Shown: positions 9,352 to 17,608 of the stretch, in pieces
Layout of the letters: each line of letters begins with the position of its first letter
Numbering within the stretch: position 1 is the first letter of the stretch
NCBI RefSeq assembly: GCF_031344075.1
Contig: NZ_JAVJAN010000007.1
Span: forward strand, 1 to 64,000
Length of the DNA: 64,000 nt
Source of the DNA: Clostridium aquiflavi
Lineage (GTDB): Bacteria > Bacillota > Clostridia > Clostridiales > Clostridiaceae
Direction: 5' to 3'
The notes under the pieces: generated by a model
Database searches by the model: none
The model's input: the letters and a program-made list of their open reading frames with translations, nothing else
Told to the model about the DNA's origin: nothing
Translations under genes and position numbers: made by a program

Positions 9352-9774
9352 GTGTTTCCCCCCATAATAATTTCTTTAATAATTTAAATAGTTATATTTT
9401 ACCCAATAATAATACATTTTTTATCTATTTAATATAATTATAAAATAATAACTATATTTATGCTACATCTTTTTTTACTTTTAATCCAAATTATTACAAA
9501 TATTGCAATATTTTATTCTAAATATTTTGCATTTCCATAAATCCATATTCTATTATACTATATATAAAATTGTTTTTAACTACTTTTTTTGAAAACAATT
9601 AAATATTTTATAAAAATTTCATATTTCAGTATATTTTATTGAGAAAACTATAACTTTTCCACCTTTTCTGTCATATTCATTTTTATTTAATATAAGACAT
9701 GTATTTCATATTTTTTATCTAGTGTTTAATTTTAATTAATTAATCTAATCCAAAATAAAAAACCACCCCTAAAA
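9352..9774 (-). promoter_or_regulatory. remaining 3' part of the flgB leader, with a possible backup promoter
   Basis: About 420 AT-rich bases without a gene. On the minus strand a perfect TATAAT lies at 9552-9557, with only a weak -35 (GTTAAA-like) 17 bases upstream. A 9-base inverted repeat (AATTGTTTT/AAAACAATT, about 9569-9600) lies next to it. The segment at 9757-9774 reads on the minus strand as TTTTAGGGGTGG followed by a T run, the 3' half of a terminator whose 5' half is at 23176-23185. The leader role is inferred from this reconstruction. Confidence 0.55.
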
Positions 9775-9776
9775 GA

Positions 9777-9795
9777 AGCGTTCACTTAGGGATTG
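9777..9795 (+). repeat. left terminal inverted repeat of the element
   Basis: AGCGTTCACTTAGGGATTG starts directly after the proposed GA crossover and is matched with a few mismatches by the reverse complement of 23150-23168 (AGCGGTCAGATAGGGATTT). In the right end the repeat is set 5 bases further in from the GA. Such imperfect inverted repeats are typical recombinase binding sites at the ends of TnpX/TndX-type elements. Confidence 0.6.
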
Positions 9796-9835
9796 AAGAA
9801 AAACTTAACTGAACAGCTTCAAGCGGGACAAAAAA

Positions 9836-9876
9836 GACCAGTCATGTTCAAGTGTAATTGCTTGTAGTGACTGGTC
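9836..9876 (-). terminator. bidirectional intrinsic terminator after the TIR gene
   Basis: Perfect 9-bp arms GACCAGTCA (9836-9844) and TGACTGGTC (9868-9876), with a T run on either strand. On the minus strand it ends the xre-hsdMSR-TIR transcript before it can reach the flgB leader. Confidence 0.88.
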
Positions 9877-9891
9877 TCTTTTTTTATACAA

Positions 9892-10290
9892 TTATTTACG
9901 TATAGCTCCAACAATTGAACTGGTATTCCACTTAACAATTTCATCAGCTGCATTTTTAACGACTTGTGAAGTTCGTTCAGAGCCCCAAGGCTCAATTGCA
10001 ATAATCCGTTTTGGAGTATAAAAACCATTTTTCGCAAGGTCTATTTCTATATTAATCCACTTACTATATGTAGAATAGACACCAGCAAGAATTAAAACAC
10101 AACTGGCAGGAGCCATTTGAGCTTTAATGGCTTCTTTTAGCTGCCACTGTGTCGGGGCATTGTGTATAGGGTTATCCTTAGGCACAGAATAATTTCTATA
10201 CGAGAAATAGCTAGCGTTATCTAATAGATCAACCAATCTGTCATATGCATCCGAATAAGTCCATGAATGGCTTATAAATAAATTATACAT
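9892..10290 (-). CDS. TIR-like domain protein (ThsB / DUF1863 type)
   Basis: Small soluble protein of 132 residues. It begins MYNLFISHSW, the first strand and loop of the TIR-like fold of the ThsB/DUF1863 family, and has APASCVLILAGVYSTYSKWI followed by NIEIDLAKN, where the Glu is the expected catalytic residue. Members of this family act in Thoeris-type phage defence, making a nucleotide signal from NAD. The ATG at 10290 follows TAAGGAGGT; an upstream in-frame start would add 20 residues without a binding site. It follows a membrane protein gene and the hsd operon on the same strand. No ThsA-like SIR2/SLOG or Macro partner is present. Confidence 0.78.
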   Translation of the reverse strand: MYNLFISHSWTYSDAYDRLVDLLDNASYFSYRNYSVPKDNPIHNAPTQWQLKEAIKAQMAPASCVLILAGVYSTYSKWINIEIDLAKNGFYTPKRIIAIEPWGSERTSQVVKNAADEIVKWNTSSIVGAIRK

Positions 10291-10369
10291 TTTATTAACC
10301 TCCTTAGTATAAAAATTTTTTACATGTATTTTCGTAATACTACTGCACAACTATTGTTCATGTATGTGT

Positions 10370-10828
10370 TCATTTAAAAATACAAATTGCCACTTGCCAA
10401 AATATGCATATTATGTAGAGGATAATAAAAAGCCATGGAAGAATTCGTTCCAGATGTGTAAATCGCCTATACTTTTTATTATCTCCAAGCAATGACCATT
10501 CATAGGCATATGGAGATATGGGCAACTTTTTTTCGATTTCATTTATTATTTGATATTTAACACTATTAAGTTTCTTATAGCTTATTATCGAATTTAACCA
10601 CAGTATACTTACAATTGCTCCGACTATAGATAGAAGTATGCTTTTATAATCAAACGTAAATGAAATCAACGCAATAATAGCAGCATTGACTGTGATGTAT
10701 ACATTGTTAGTACTGATTCGTCGCTCACTATTACTATTGGCCATTTCAACACAGGTTTTCCATTGTTCAAGTAAATGTTCTTTATATTGTTCTCCATATT
10801 CTTCACTTTTCAAGTTTTCTATTTCCAC
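10370..10828 (-). CDS. small three-helix membrane protein, RipA/8xMP-like
   Basis: The 152-residue protein has a charged N-terminus (EEYGEQYKEHLLEQWKTCVEMANSNSERR), then predicted membrane helices at about 43-60, 63-84 and 129-150, with a cytoplasmic loop containing YEWSLLGDNKKYRRFTHLER. It resembles the family that databases name RipA-type octameric membrane protein, often seen beside TIR-like genes; I recognise this from overall pattern, not a decisive motif. It lies between hsdR and the TIR gene, 80 bases from the latter. A role as membrane effector of the TIR signal is inference. Confidence 0.6.
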   Translation of the reverse strand: MEIENLKSEEYGEQYKEHLLEQWKTCVEMANSNSERRISTNNVYITVNAAIIALISFTFDYKSILLSIVGAIVSILWLNSIISYKKLNSVKYQIINEIEKKLPISPYAYEWSLLGDNKKYRRFTHLERILPWLFIILYIICIFWQVAICIFK

Positions 10829-10901
10829 TGTCTTCCCTCCCCCTAAAAATTAGCATAGCAACTATAATGCTAATTATAATTAATGATCGTAATGCAAGTT
10901 G

Positions 10902-13900
10902 CTACACCAACCCTAAATACTTCTCAAAGAATAACATCAGTTTTTCGATAATTCCTTGCTTTTTCGCAGCTCTGCCTCCGCCAAAGCGGGATACAGGTGG
11001 CATGATTTTATCAATATCTGTACCGGTCGTTTTAAGCATTCCGTCTCGGAATGCATTGTCGATAAAACGGCGGGTTTCTTCGGGCTTTAATCTTTCTTCT
11101 TCTATAATTGCTGAAATATCCGCTTCTTTACGCTCGTGGAGGAATTTTCGCCAATCCTCATCCACTTTGGTCGATACATTGACTTGCTCTATAAAACGCT
11201 CGATAAGTTCTTTCTTACTTCGAAGTTCAATACTCGAATTGATAGCCTTATCAATGGTCGTAAGAATGGTTTTATCCTTGCAGTTGGATTGTTGATATTT
11301 AGCTACAAGCATAAGGATGTAGTCAATATTTACCTCTATCTGCTTGACCAGTTCAATCTCAAAAACTATGTCATCATTGATAGTTTCTTTGTCACCATCA
11401 GTACCTTTTCTATATTCCTGATACAGGTCAATATAAATGCTCTGATAGTCCTGAAAATCCCTTTCAGATAAAATCTCGTTTCCTTCAAAGTCATCGAAGG
11501 AAGTAAGAATATTTCTGAGTCGAAGTATTGCTCCATATAACCGGATAAAGTCTTTTTCTGCTTCTTCTCCGATAATAGGTTGGCCAAGGGGATACTGTGT
11601 TGTAAGAGTTGTAATCAGTTCTGCATAGCCTGGCTTATATTCACCTTTATCATCATAGCCGTTATAGTATTCTTCGTATGTTTTTAACAGTACAATACCG
11701 CCAGCATCCTTATTGCCGAATAGTGCAATAGCTTTGTCTGTTTCTTCTTTCAAATCTCGGAAACAAACGATATTACCATAGGTCTTAACGCTGTTTAAGA
11801 TGCGGTTAGTTCTTGAAAAAGCCTGAATCAGTCCATGCTGTCTCAGGTTTTTATCTACCCATAGCGTATTCAGGGTTGTTGCATCAAAGCCTGTCAGGAA
11901 CATATTGACAACAATCAATATATCAATCTCCCGATTCTTTACACGAAGAGAGAGGTCTTTATAATAATTCTGGAACTTGTCCGAGGAAGTATCGTAATTT
12001 GTACTAAATGTGGAATTGTAATCTCGGATAGCCGCCTCAAGAAAGTCTCTGGAGCTCTGGTCAAGGTTTTCCATATTAAAATCCTCTTCAGGCAACAGTC
12101 CATCTGGCTCCTCCTCATTTGCACTAAAACTGAAAATAGTTGCAATGGTAAGGTTACGGTTCTTTTGTGCTATCTGCTTCTTAAACTCATTATAGTATCT
12201 GATTGCCATTGGGATGGATGCAGCAGCAAATATGGAGTTGAAACCGGCAACTCGCCTTGTTTCACGCTTTTCAATCATCTTTTTAGGGTTGTGCTTATCT
12301 GCTTCTTCCCATTTCGCGGAGAATGTGTAATAACTATTACGCTTCGTCTTCTGATCAAAGTGTTCAAGAACATAAGAAACAATTTCACTGATTCGCTGTG
12401 GATCTGCTAAGGCTTTTTCTCTGTCAATGCTATAAACTTTTTTATCATTAACGTAATCAGGCATTTTGATGGTATTAATAAAATCTATTCTAAAAGGCAG
12501 AACATTCCCATCATTGATGGCATCTACAATGGTATAGGTATGTAGCTTTTCTCCAAAAGCCTGCTCGGTTGTACGAAGCAGTGGGTTACCTCCTGAACTG
12601 GCATTAGCAGCAAAAATCGGAGTTCCCGTAAAGCCGAAGATATGGTAGTTCTTAAAACTCTTCGTGATAGCTTGATGCATTTCACCAAATTGGGAACGGT
12701 GACACTCATCAAAAATCAATACCACATGTTTCTTGTAAATATCATGCTGTTTGTTTTTACGTATAAATATATCCAACTTCTGAATCGTGGTTACAATGAT
12801 TTTGTATTCATGAGGATTTCCTTTTTCATCCCTGTCCTCCAATTGTCTTTGAAGAACTCTTGTGGACGTATTACCGTTAGCTGCTCCCTTTTCAAAACGG
12901 TCATATTCCTTCATAGTCTGATAGTCTAGGTCTTTACGGTCAACAACAAACAGTACCTTGTCTATGTAAGGCAAGGCAGAAGCTAATTGGGCTGTCTTAA
13001 AACTGGTCAATGTCTTACCAGAGCCTGTTGTATGCCAAATATATCCTCCAGCTGCAGTTGTGCCCATCTTCTTGTAGTTGGTTGATACTACAATACGTGA
13101 TAATATACGTTCTGCAGCAGCTATTTGATAAGGACGCATTACAAGGAGCAGATCTTCAGATGTAAAAATACAATATTTTGTTAGTATATTTAAGAGGGTA
13201 TGCTTGGCAAAAAATGTTTTAGTAAAGTCCACAAGGTCAGGAATAATTTTGTTGTTTGCATCTGCCCAAAAGCTGGTAAACTCAAAGCTGTTGCTTGTTT
13301 TTTTGCTTCTTCGACGTTCACTACTGCTTTGCTCCTTGATATGAGCATTTCTTGTGGTGTTACTATAATACTTTGTATGGGTGCCATTGGAGATTACGAA
13401 TATTTGTACATACTCAAATAAACCAGAAGCCGCCCAAAAGCTGTCACGCTGGTATCTTTTTATCTGATTGAAAGCTTCACGGATAGCAACACCACGACGC
13501 TTTAACTCTACATGAACTAGTGGAAGTCCATTTACAAGGATTGTTACATCATATCGGGTTTCATGCTTGCCGCCTGCTTCTTCATATTGATTAATAACTT
13601 GCAAACGATTGTTATGGATATTCTTTTTATCCAAAAGGTATATGTTCTTTGTTGTTCCATCTTCACGTTTTAGAATCTGGATATGGTCATCTTGAATCTT
13701 TCTGGTTTTTTCAACAATACCCTCATTTGTATTGGCAATACATTCTGTGAAAAATCTATCCCATTCACTGTCAGTAAAAGTGAAGTCATTAAGCAGTTCA
13801 AGTTGCTTTCGGAGATTTTCTATCAATGAAGCTTCATTGTGTACTGAAATATATTCATATCCTTGTGAAGTTAGTTGCCTGATAAACTCCCGCTCAAGTT

Positions 13901-14003
13901 CTGCCTCGCTCTGATACTTTTCAGGACGGACATTATATTCAGCTGCATATTCAGCAACAACCGTTGCTTCATCAGTACTGGCAACGATGTTGTAAATGCT
14001 CAT
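10902..14003 (-). CDS. hsdR: type I restriction endonuclease subunit HsdR
   Basis: Translocase and nuclease subunit of a type I restriction enzyme, 1033 residues. The N-terminal nuclease has the PD-(D/E)xK signature (D152 ... E166-x-K168 in VHVELKRR). The SF2 motor has Walker A HTTGSGKT (324-331), DECH (432-435) and FGFTGTPI, and helicase motif VI near GLIQAFSRTNR. All motifs look intact. It overlaps hsdS by 4 bases (ATGA), so the two are coupled. Confidence 0.96.
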   Translation of the reverse strand: MSIYNIVASTDEATVVAEYAAEYNVRPEKYQSEAELEREFIRQLTSQGYEYISVHNEASLIENLRKQLELLNDFTFTDSEWDRFFTECIANTNEGIVEKTRKIQDDHIQILKREDGTTKNIYLLDKKNIHNNRLQVINQYEEAGGKHETRYDVTILVNGLPLVHVELKRRGVAIREAFNQIKRYQRDSFWAASGLFEYVQIFVISNGTHTKYYSNTTRNAHIKEQSSSERRRSKKTSNSFEFTSFWADANNKIIPDLVDFTKTFFAKHTLLNILTKYCIFTSEDLLLVMRPYQIAAAERILSRIVVSTNYKKMGTTAAGGYIWHTTGSGKTLTSFKTAQLASALPYIDKVLFVVDRKDLDYQTMKEYDRFEKGAANGNTSTRVLQRQLEDRDEKGNPHEYKIIVTTIQKLDIFIRKNKQHDIYKKHVVLIFDECHRSQFGEMHQAITKSFKNYHIFGFTGTPIFAANASSGGNPLLRTTEQAFGEKLHTYTIVDAINDGNVLPFRIDFINTIKMPDYVNDKKVYSIDREKALADPQRISEIVSYVLEHFDQKTKRNSYYTFSAKWEEADKHNPKKMIEKRETRRVAGFNSIFAAASIPMAIRYYNEFKKQIAQKNRNLTIATIFSFSANEEEPDGLLPEEDFNMENLDQSSRDFLEAAIRDYNSTFSTNYDTSSDKFQNYYKDLSLRVKNREIDILIVVNMFLTGFDATTLNTLWVDKNLRQHGLIQAFSRTNRILNSVKTYGNIVCFRDLKEETDKAIALFGNKDAGGIVLLKTYEEYYNGYDDKGEYKPGYAELITTLTTQYPLGQPIIGEEAEKDFIRLYGAILRLRNILTSFDDFEGNEILSERDFQDYQSIYIDLYQEYRKGTDGDKETINDDIVFEIELVKQIEVNIDYILMLVAKYQQSNCKDKTILTTIDKAINSSIELRSKKELIERFIEQVNVSTKVDEDWRKFLHERKEADISAIIEEERLKPEETRRFIDNAFRDGMLKTTGTDIDKIMPPVSRFGGGRAAKKQGIIEKLMLFFEKYLGLV

Positions 14004-15196
14004 GCCGTCACCTCCTTGAAAGATAACAGTTTATCTCTGTAATATTCATATTGCTTTTGCCGTGCTTCGATTTCGGCCGGAATGCCGCTGGTTAAGTCGT
14101 TGCAGAGAGCGTCAAAGCGATCGAGGATAGCTACGATGCGCTCTTGTTCCTCAATGGGAGGGACAGGAATCCGATAATCCTTAACATTTGTGTCGGATAT
14201 TGCTGGATAACTTGCACCTTGTTGATACTTTTCAACATGATAATAAAAAGAAGAAGATGCAATGTGATATAAAACCCATTTTTGTAGAACAATATCTGTA
14301 TTTGCCCTTAAAACACAAAATCCAGTGCTACATATTTGTCCATCATACTCACTATCAATTAAACAATATCTTTTTAATAAAGGTCTTGTAGTAGCGAACA
14401 AAATATCGCCTGCCTTTACGATTTGTTGTGCCCTACTTGGTGCATTGTTTTTATTGATTTCCTGTGTTTCAGTAATATAATGTAGTTCTCTATCAACTGA
14501 CGTTAAATCAATATATTTGTAAGTTGTTGATTCATCTTCCAAAGACCATTTTATATTTGATGTTGGTAGGGTGCATTCTTTAAGCGAAATCCATTTAACA
14601 GTATCTTCGTTAAGATCAGTCAATAGTAGATCCCTATAATACTCATACTGCTTTCTCCTTGCTGTAAGCTCTGCTGTAAGCTCTGCTGTAAGCTCTGCTG
14701 TAAGCTCTGTGAAATTGTCCAGAATACGGACAATTTCCTGCTGAACAGCTAGAGGGGGAAGGGGAACAGAAATCCTTGCCATGACGTTGCTCATCAATTT
14801 TGGGTTACCCATACCATCATTAACATATTTTTTTGCATATACTTGCAAAACATAAAATAGAAACTTAGTACTTACCAGTTCATTATTTTTAACCCTTAAT
14901 AATCCACAAACATTTGTTATACTAAATTTTTCGTTAATATGATAAAAAACAGAACCAGCGTTTGCTCCATCTGTTGTCCATGTTACGGATTCGCAGTCAT
15001 AGTCAAAAGTATTTATGTAGCCAAAAACACCGTTATTTGCTGTTTGTGATGAATAAACGGGATAAACACCAGTATTTTCTCTTAGATAATTTTTGGACAT
15101 TACTCTCCCACGTGTAATGTCACAAATTTCTTCCACTGTTACAAACTCCACTCCATCTGGACAAAGTTCAGCAATCAATTCATCTAACTTACTCAT
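14000..15196 (-). CDS. hsdS: type I restriction specificity subunit HsdS (type IC-like, TAEL repeat)
   Basis: Recognises the DNA target of the methylase and restriction complexes. Two target-recognition domains (about 1-150 and 200-360) are each followed by a conserved helix ending in RRKQYEYYRDLL or ARQKQYEYYRDKL. Between them is FTELTAELTAELTAELTARRK, with four ELTA units encoded by a perfect 12-base repeat. In EcoR124I-type (IC) enzymes the number of TAEL units sets the spacer length in the recognition site. Overlaps hsdM and hsdR by 4 bases each. Length 398 residues is normal. Confidence 0.95.
   Translation of the reverse strand: MSKLDELIAELCPDGVEFVTVEEICDITRGRVMSKNYLRENTGVYPVYSSQTANNGVFGYINTFDYDCESVTWTTDGANAGSVFYHINEKFSITNVCGLLRVKNNELVSTKFLFYVLQVYAKKYVNDGMGNPKLMSNVMARISVPLPPLAVQQEIVRILDNFTELTAELTAELTAELTARRKQYEYYRDLLLTDLNEDTVKWISLKECTLPTSNIKWSLEDESTTYKYIDLTSVDRELHYITETQEINKNNAPSRAQQIVKAGDILFATTRPLLKRYCLIDSEYDGQICSTGFCVLRANTDIVLQKWVLYHIASSSFYYHVEKYQQGASYPAISDTNVKDYRIPVPPIEEQERIVAILDRFDALCNDLTSGIPAEIEARQKQYEYYRDKLLSFKEVTA
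14661..14708 (-). repeat. four perfect 12-base repeats in hsdS (TAEL repeat)
   Basis: The unit GCTGTAAGCTCT (plus strand) occurs four times in a row without mismatch and codes for ELTA each time. Each gain or loss keeps the reading frame and changes the distance between the two recognition domains by four residues. In EcoR124I and EcoR124II two versus three copies give different target spacing; four copies would predict a longer spacer. Confidence 0.95.
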
Positions 15197-16761
15197 TTGC
15201 CCACCTCAATTTCCGCAATAATCTTATCTATTTCTTCCCGCAAAATCTGCTCTCTCGCCACAATTTTTTCTATCTCAGCATTGAGGGCAACAATATCAAT
15301 CTTTTCTCTGGTATCCTCCTGTTCAACATAGGTAGAAACAGACAGGTTATAATCTTGTTCAGCTATTTCACTGTTTGGCACAAGCCTAGCAAAATGCTCT
15401 ATATCTTTTCTATCTTTGAATGCGTTAAGAATGGTCTCAATATTTTCTTGTGTAAGCTTGTTGTTATTCGTAACCTTTACAAATTCCTTTGATGCATCGA
15501 TAAATAAGGTGCTATTTTCTGATTTAGACTTCTTCAGCACCATAATGCAGGTAGCAATGCTGGTACCATAAAACAAGTTATCCGGTAACTGAATGATACA
15601 GTCGATATAGTTATTATCAATCAGGTACTGCCTGATTTTCTTTTCAGCGCCTCCGCGGTACATTACACCGGGGAAACATACGATAGCCGCTGTTCCGTTT
15701 GTTGCAAGCCAAGAGAGACTATGCATAATAAAAGCAAGGTCTGCCTTAGACTTAGGAGCCAATGCTCCCGCTGGAGAAAAACGGGGATCGTTAATCAAAA
15801 TAGGATCATTGTCGCCCTTCCATTTAATAGAGTAAGGTGGATTTGATACAATGGCTTCAAAAGGCTCATCATCCCAATGTTGCGGATCTGTTAGTGTGTC
15901 CCCAAGGGCAATATCAAATTTGTCATAATCAATATCGTGCAGGAACATATTAATTCTGCACAGATTGTAGGTTGTAATGTTGATTTCTTGACCGAAGAAA
16001 CCTTGACGTACATTTTCTTTTCCTAAGATTTTTGCAAACTTTAGCAGTAGAGAGCCAGAACCGCAGGCGGGGTCATATACCTTGTTGACTTCAGTTTTTC
16101 CTACTAATGTTAAGTGGGTAAGGAGTTCAGAAACCTCCTGCGGCGTATAGTATTCACCACCACTTTTTCCTGCATTGGATGCATACATACCCATTAAAAA
16201 CTCATAAGCATCACCGAATGCATCTATGGTATTGTCTTTGTAATCTCCCAGCTTCATTTCTCCAACAGAATTCATTAGCTTAACCAGCTTTTCATTACGC
16301 TTTACTACAGTGTTACCTAGCTTATTGCTGTTAACATCAATATCGTCAAACAGACCTTTGAAATTATCTTCACTCTCTGTTCCTTGGGCAGATGCCTCTA
16401 TATTACTGAAAACCTGTTCCAGTGTTTCATTTAAGTTTTCATCGTCCTTTGCACGAGCTCGGACATTTTCAAAAAGTTCGCTGGGTAAAATAAAGAAGCC
16501 CTTTGTCTTAATTAAATCCTCTCGTGCCTGTTCTGCTTCTTCGTCGGATAACTTAGCATAATCAAATTCCGTATTGCCAGCTTCCCATTCTCCGGCGTTA
16601 ATATAGGCAGTAATATTTTCAGATATGTAGCGGTAAAACAGCATTCCTAGAACATATTGCTTAAAGTCCCATCCATCTACACTGCCTCTTAGATCATTTG
16701 CCATATTCCATATCGTGCGGTGTAATTCCGCCCGTTCCTGTTCTTTTCTGTTGTTTTCCAT
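15193..16761 (-). CDS. hsdM: type I DNA methyltransferase subunit HsdM
   Basis: N6-adenine methyltransferase subunit. The protein has the HsdM N-terminal helical domain (WNMANDLRGSVDGWDFKQYV), SAM-binding motif I DPACGSGSLL (about 230-239) and catalytic motif IV NPPY (about 307-310). The ATG at 16761 follows AAAGGAAG; an in-frame start 7 codons upstream has no binding site and would lie across the end of xre. Length 522 residues. It is the first enzyme gene of the hsdM-hsdS-hsdR operon, 4 bases after the regulator. Confidence 0.96.
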   Translation of the reverse strand: MENNRKEQERAELHRTIWNMANDLRGSVDGWDFKQYVLGMLFYRYISENITAYINAGEWEAGNTEFDYAKLSDEEAEQAREDLIKTKGFFILPSELFENVRARAKDDENLNETLEQVFSNIEASAQGTESEDNFKGLFDDIDVNSNKLGNTVVKRNEKLVKLMNSVGEMKLGDYKDNTIDAFGDAYEFLMGMYASNAGKSGGEYYTPQEVSELLTHLTLVGKTEVNKVYDPACGSGSLLLKFAKILGKENVRQGFFGQEINITTYNLCRINMFLHDIDYDKFDIALGDTLTDPQHWDDEPFEAIVSNPPYSIKWKGDNDPILINDPRFSPAGALAPKSKADLAFIMHSLSWLATNGTAAIVCFPGVMYRGGAEKKIRQYLIDNNYIDCIIQLPDNLFYGTSIATCIMVLKKSKSENSTLFIDASKEFVKVTNNNKLTQENIETILNAFKDRKDIEHFARLVPNSEIAEQDYNLSVSTYVEQEDTREKIDIVALNAEIEKIVAREQILREEIDKIIAEIEVGK

Positions 16762-16765
16762 AACT

Positions 16766-16987
16766 CTACTTCCTTTCTTCAACCATATTAGGCACTAATT
16801 CCATGATATCTTTAAAATCAACGCCAAGTGCCGTACAAACCTTTACAAGAACATCCATACTGACATATTCGTTTTTAGAAAGCTTTGAAATTGACGATGG
16901 ACTTATTCCCGCAGCAGCTTGCAAATCTTTCTTCTTCATATCGCGGTCTATCAACAATTTCCAAAGCTTTTTATAGCTAACGGTCAT
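16766..16987 (-). CDS. XRE-family HTH regulator of the hsd operon
   Basis: A 73-residue helix-turn-helix protein: KKKDLQAAAGISPSSISKLS forms the recognition unit, followed by VLVKVCTALGVDFKDIME, typical of small Cro/CI-like (DUF739/HTH_26) regulators. The ATG at 16987 follows AAAGAGGTGACC. It leads the hsd operon and ends 4 bases before hsdM, so it probably autoregulates methylase expression, like controller proteins of R-M systems. Confidence 0.85.
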   Translation of the reverse strand: MTVSYKKLWKLLIDRDMKKKDLQAAAGISPSSISKLSKNEYVSMDVLVKVCTALGVDFKDIMELVPNMVEERK

Positions 16988-17017
16988 CTTGGTCACCTCT
17001 TTATATATGTTTTTTCC

Positions 17018-17044
17018 ATTATAGCACATTTCCTTCAAAAACAA
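17018..17044 (-). promoter_or_regulatory. sigma-A promoter, extended -10, for the xre-hsd-TIR operon
   Basis: On the minus strand TATAAT (17018-17023) is preceded by TGC, an extended -10, and by TTGTTT (17039-17044) at a short 15-base spacing. It lies about 30 bases before the start of the regulator gene. Confidence 0.7.
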
Positions 17045-17608
17045 CATGATTATTCTGTGTTTGTGAAGTAATTTTACAATGTTAACAAAAATAATAATGG
17101 TTGTGTATGCCCTTCTCTTTTGCTTTATTCAAATAAATACTTTTAGACAAAAAAGTCGGAAACTCTAATTGAAACATCCAAAGCTAAGGCATTTCAGCCT
17201 TCTTAAACTAAATATCGCTTTAGCTCAAATTTGAGCAAAAGCATAAGCATTACAGCTGTCTTTACTAGAAAATAGACAGGCTGTTTTTTTATTTTAGGGG
17301 TTCGAATCAATAAAATTCTTCGCTTATGAATGAGGAAGAAAGATATTTTTCTAAAACCCTCAACTAATGTGTTTTACCAAGGCTATAAGGTGAGAGGAAA
17401 AATAATCCCCCAATGAAAGCATAGTTTTTCTCTCACTGCTCCTTGACAACTGAATACCCCGAAATGCAAGAGATACTTCAAGCAGAATATGCCATGACGA
17501 TAATTCCGAGCGTATTCCTTGAAAGATAACGAGGTTGTGTCAAACAAGGCAAACCCTCTGGAACCGTAGCGTTTCGGGTCATTAATAAAAGGCAAGGAGG
17601 TGAAATAA
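17045..17608. other. noncoding divergent region with hairpins inside the element
   Basis: No convincing gene lies between xre and the primase. Visible structures are a perfect palindrome GCTCAAATTTGAGC (17222-17235), a plus-strand terminator at 17253-17289, and a 12-bp stem with one bulge (GTGAGAG/AAAAA arm 17390-17402, matching 17425-17436). The 200 bases before the primase may be a structured leader. A 70-codon open frame on the minus strand (17383-17595) overlaps the stem and has no good start. Confidence 0.5.
17253..17289 (+). terminator. intrinsic terminator without an obvious upstream gene
   Basis: Arms CAGCTGTCT (17253-17261) and AGACAGGCTG (17273-17282) with one bulged G, followed by seven T. 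It faces right, but no plus-strand gene is seen before it. It may end a short RNA or protect the primase from upstream transcription. Confidence 0.65.

Noticed and set aside
9892..10290. Standard Thoeris system
   Set aside because: The TIR gene has no ThsA partner (SIR2-SLOG or Macro-TM) in the neighbourhood; the adjacent membrane protein lacks such a domain.
15193..16782. hsdM starting at 16782
   Set aside because: That start lies inside the upstream regulator gene and lacks a binding site; ATG at 16761 has AAAGGAAG.
17383..17595. 70-codon minus-strand open frame in the element
   Set aside because: No good ribosome binding site, overlaps a hairpin and the primase leader, and has no recognisable pattern.
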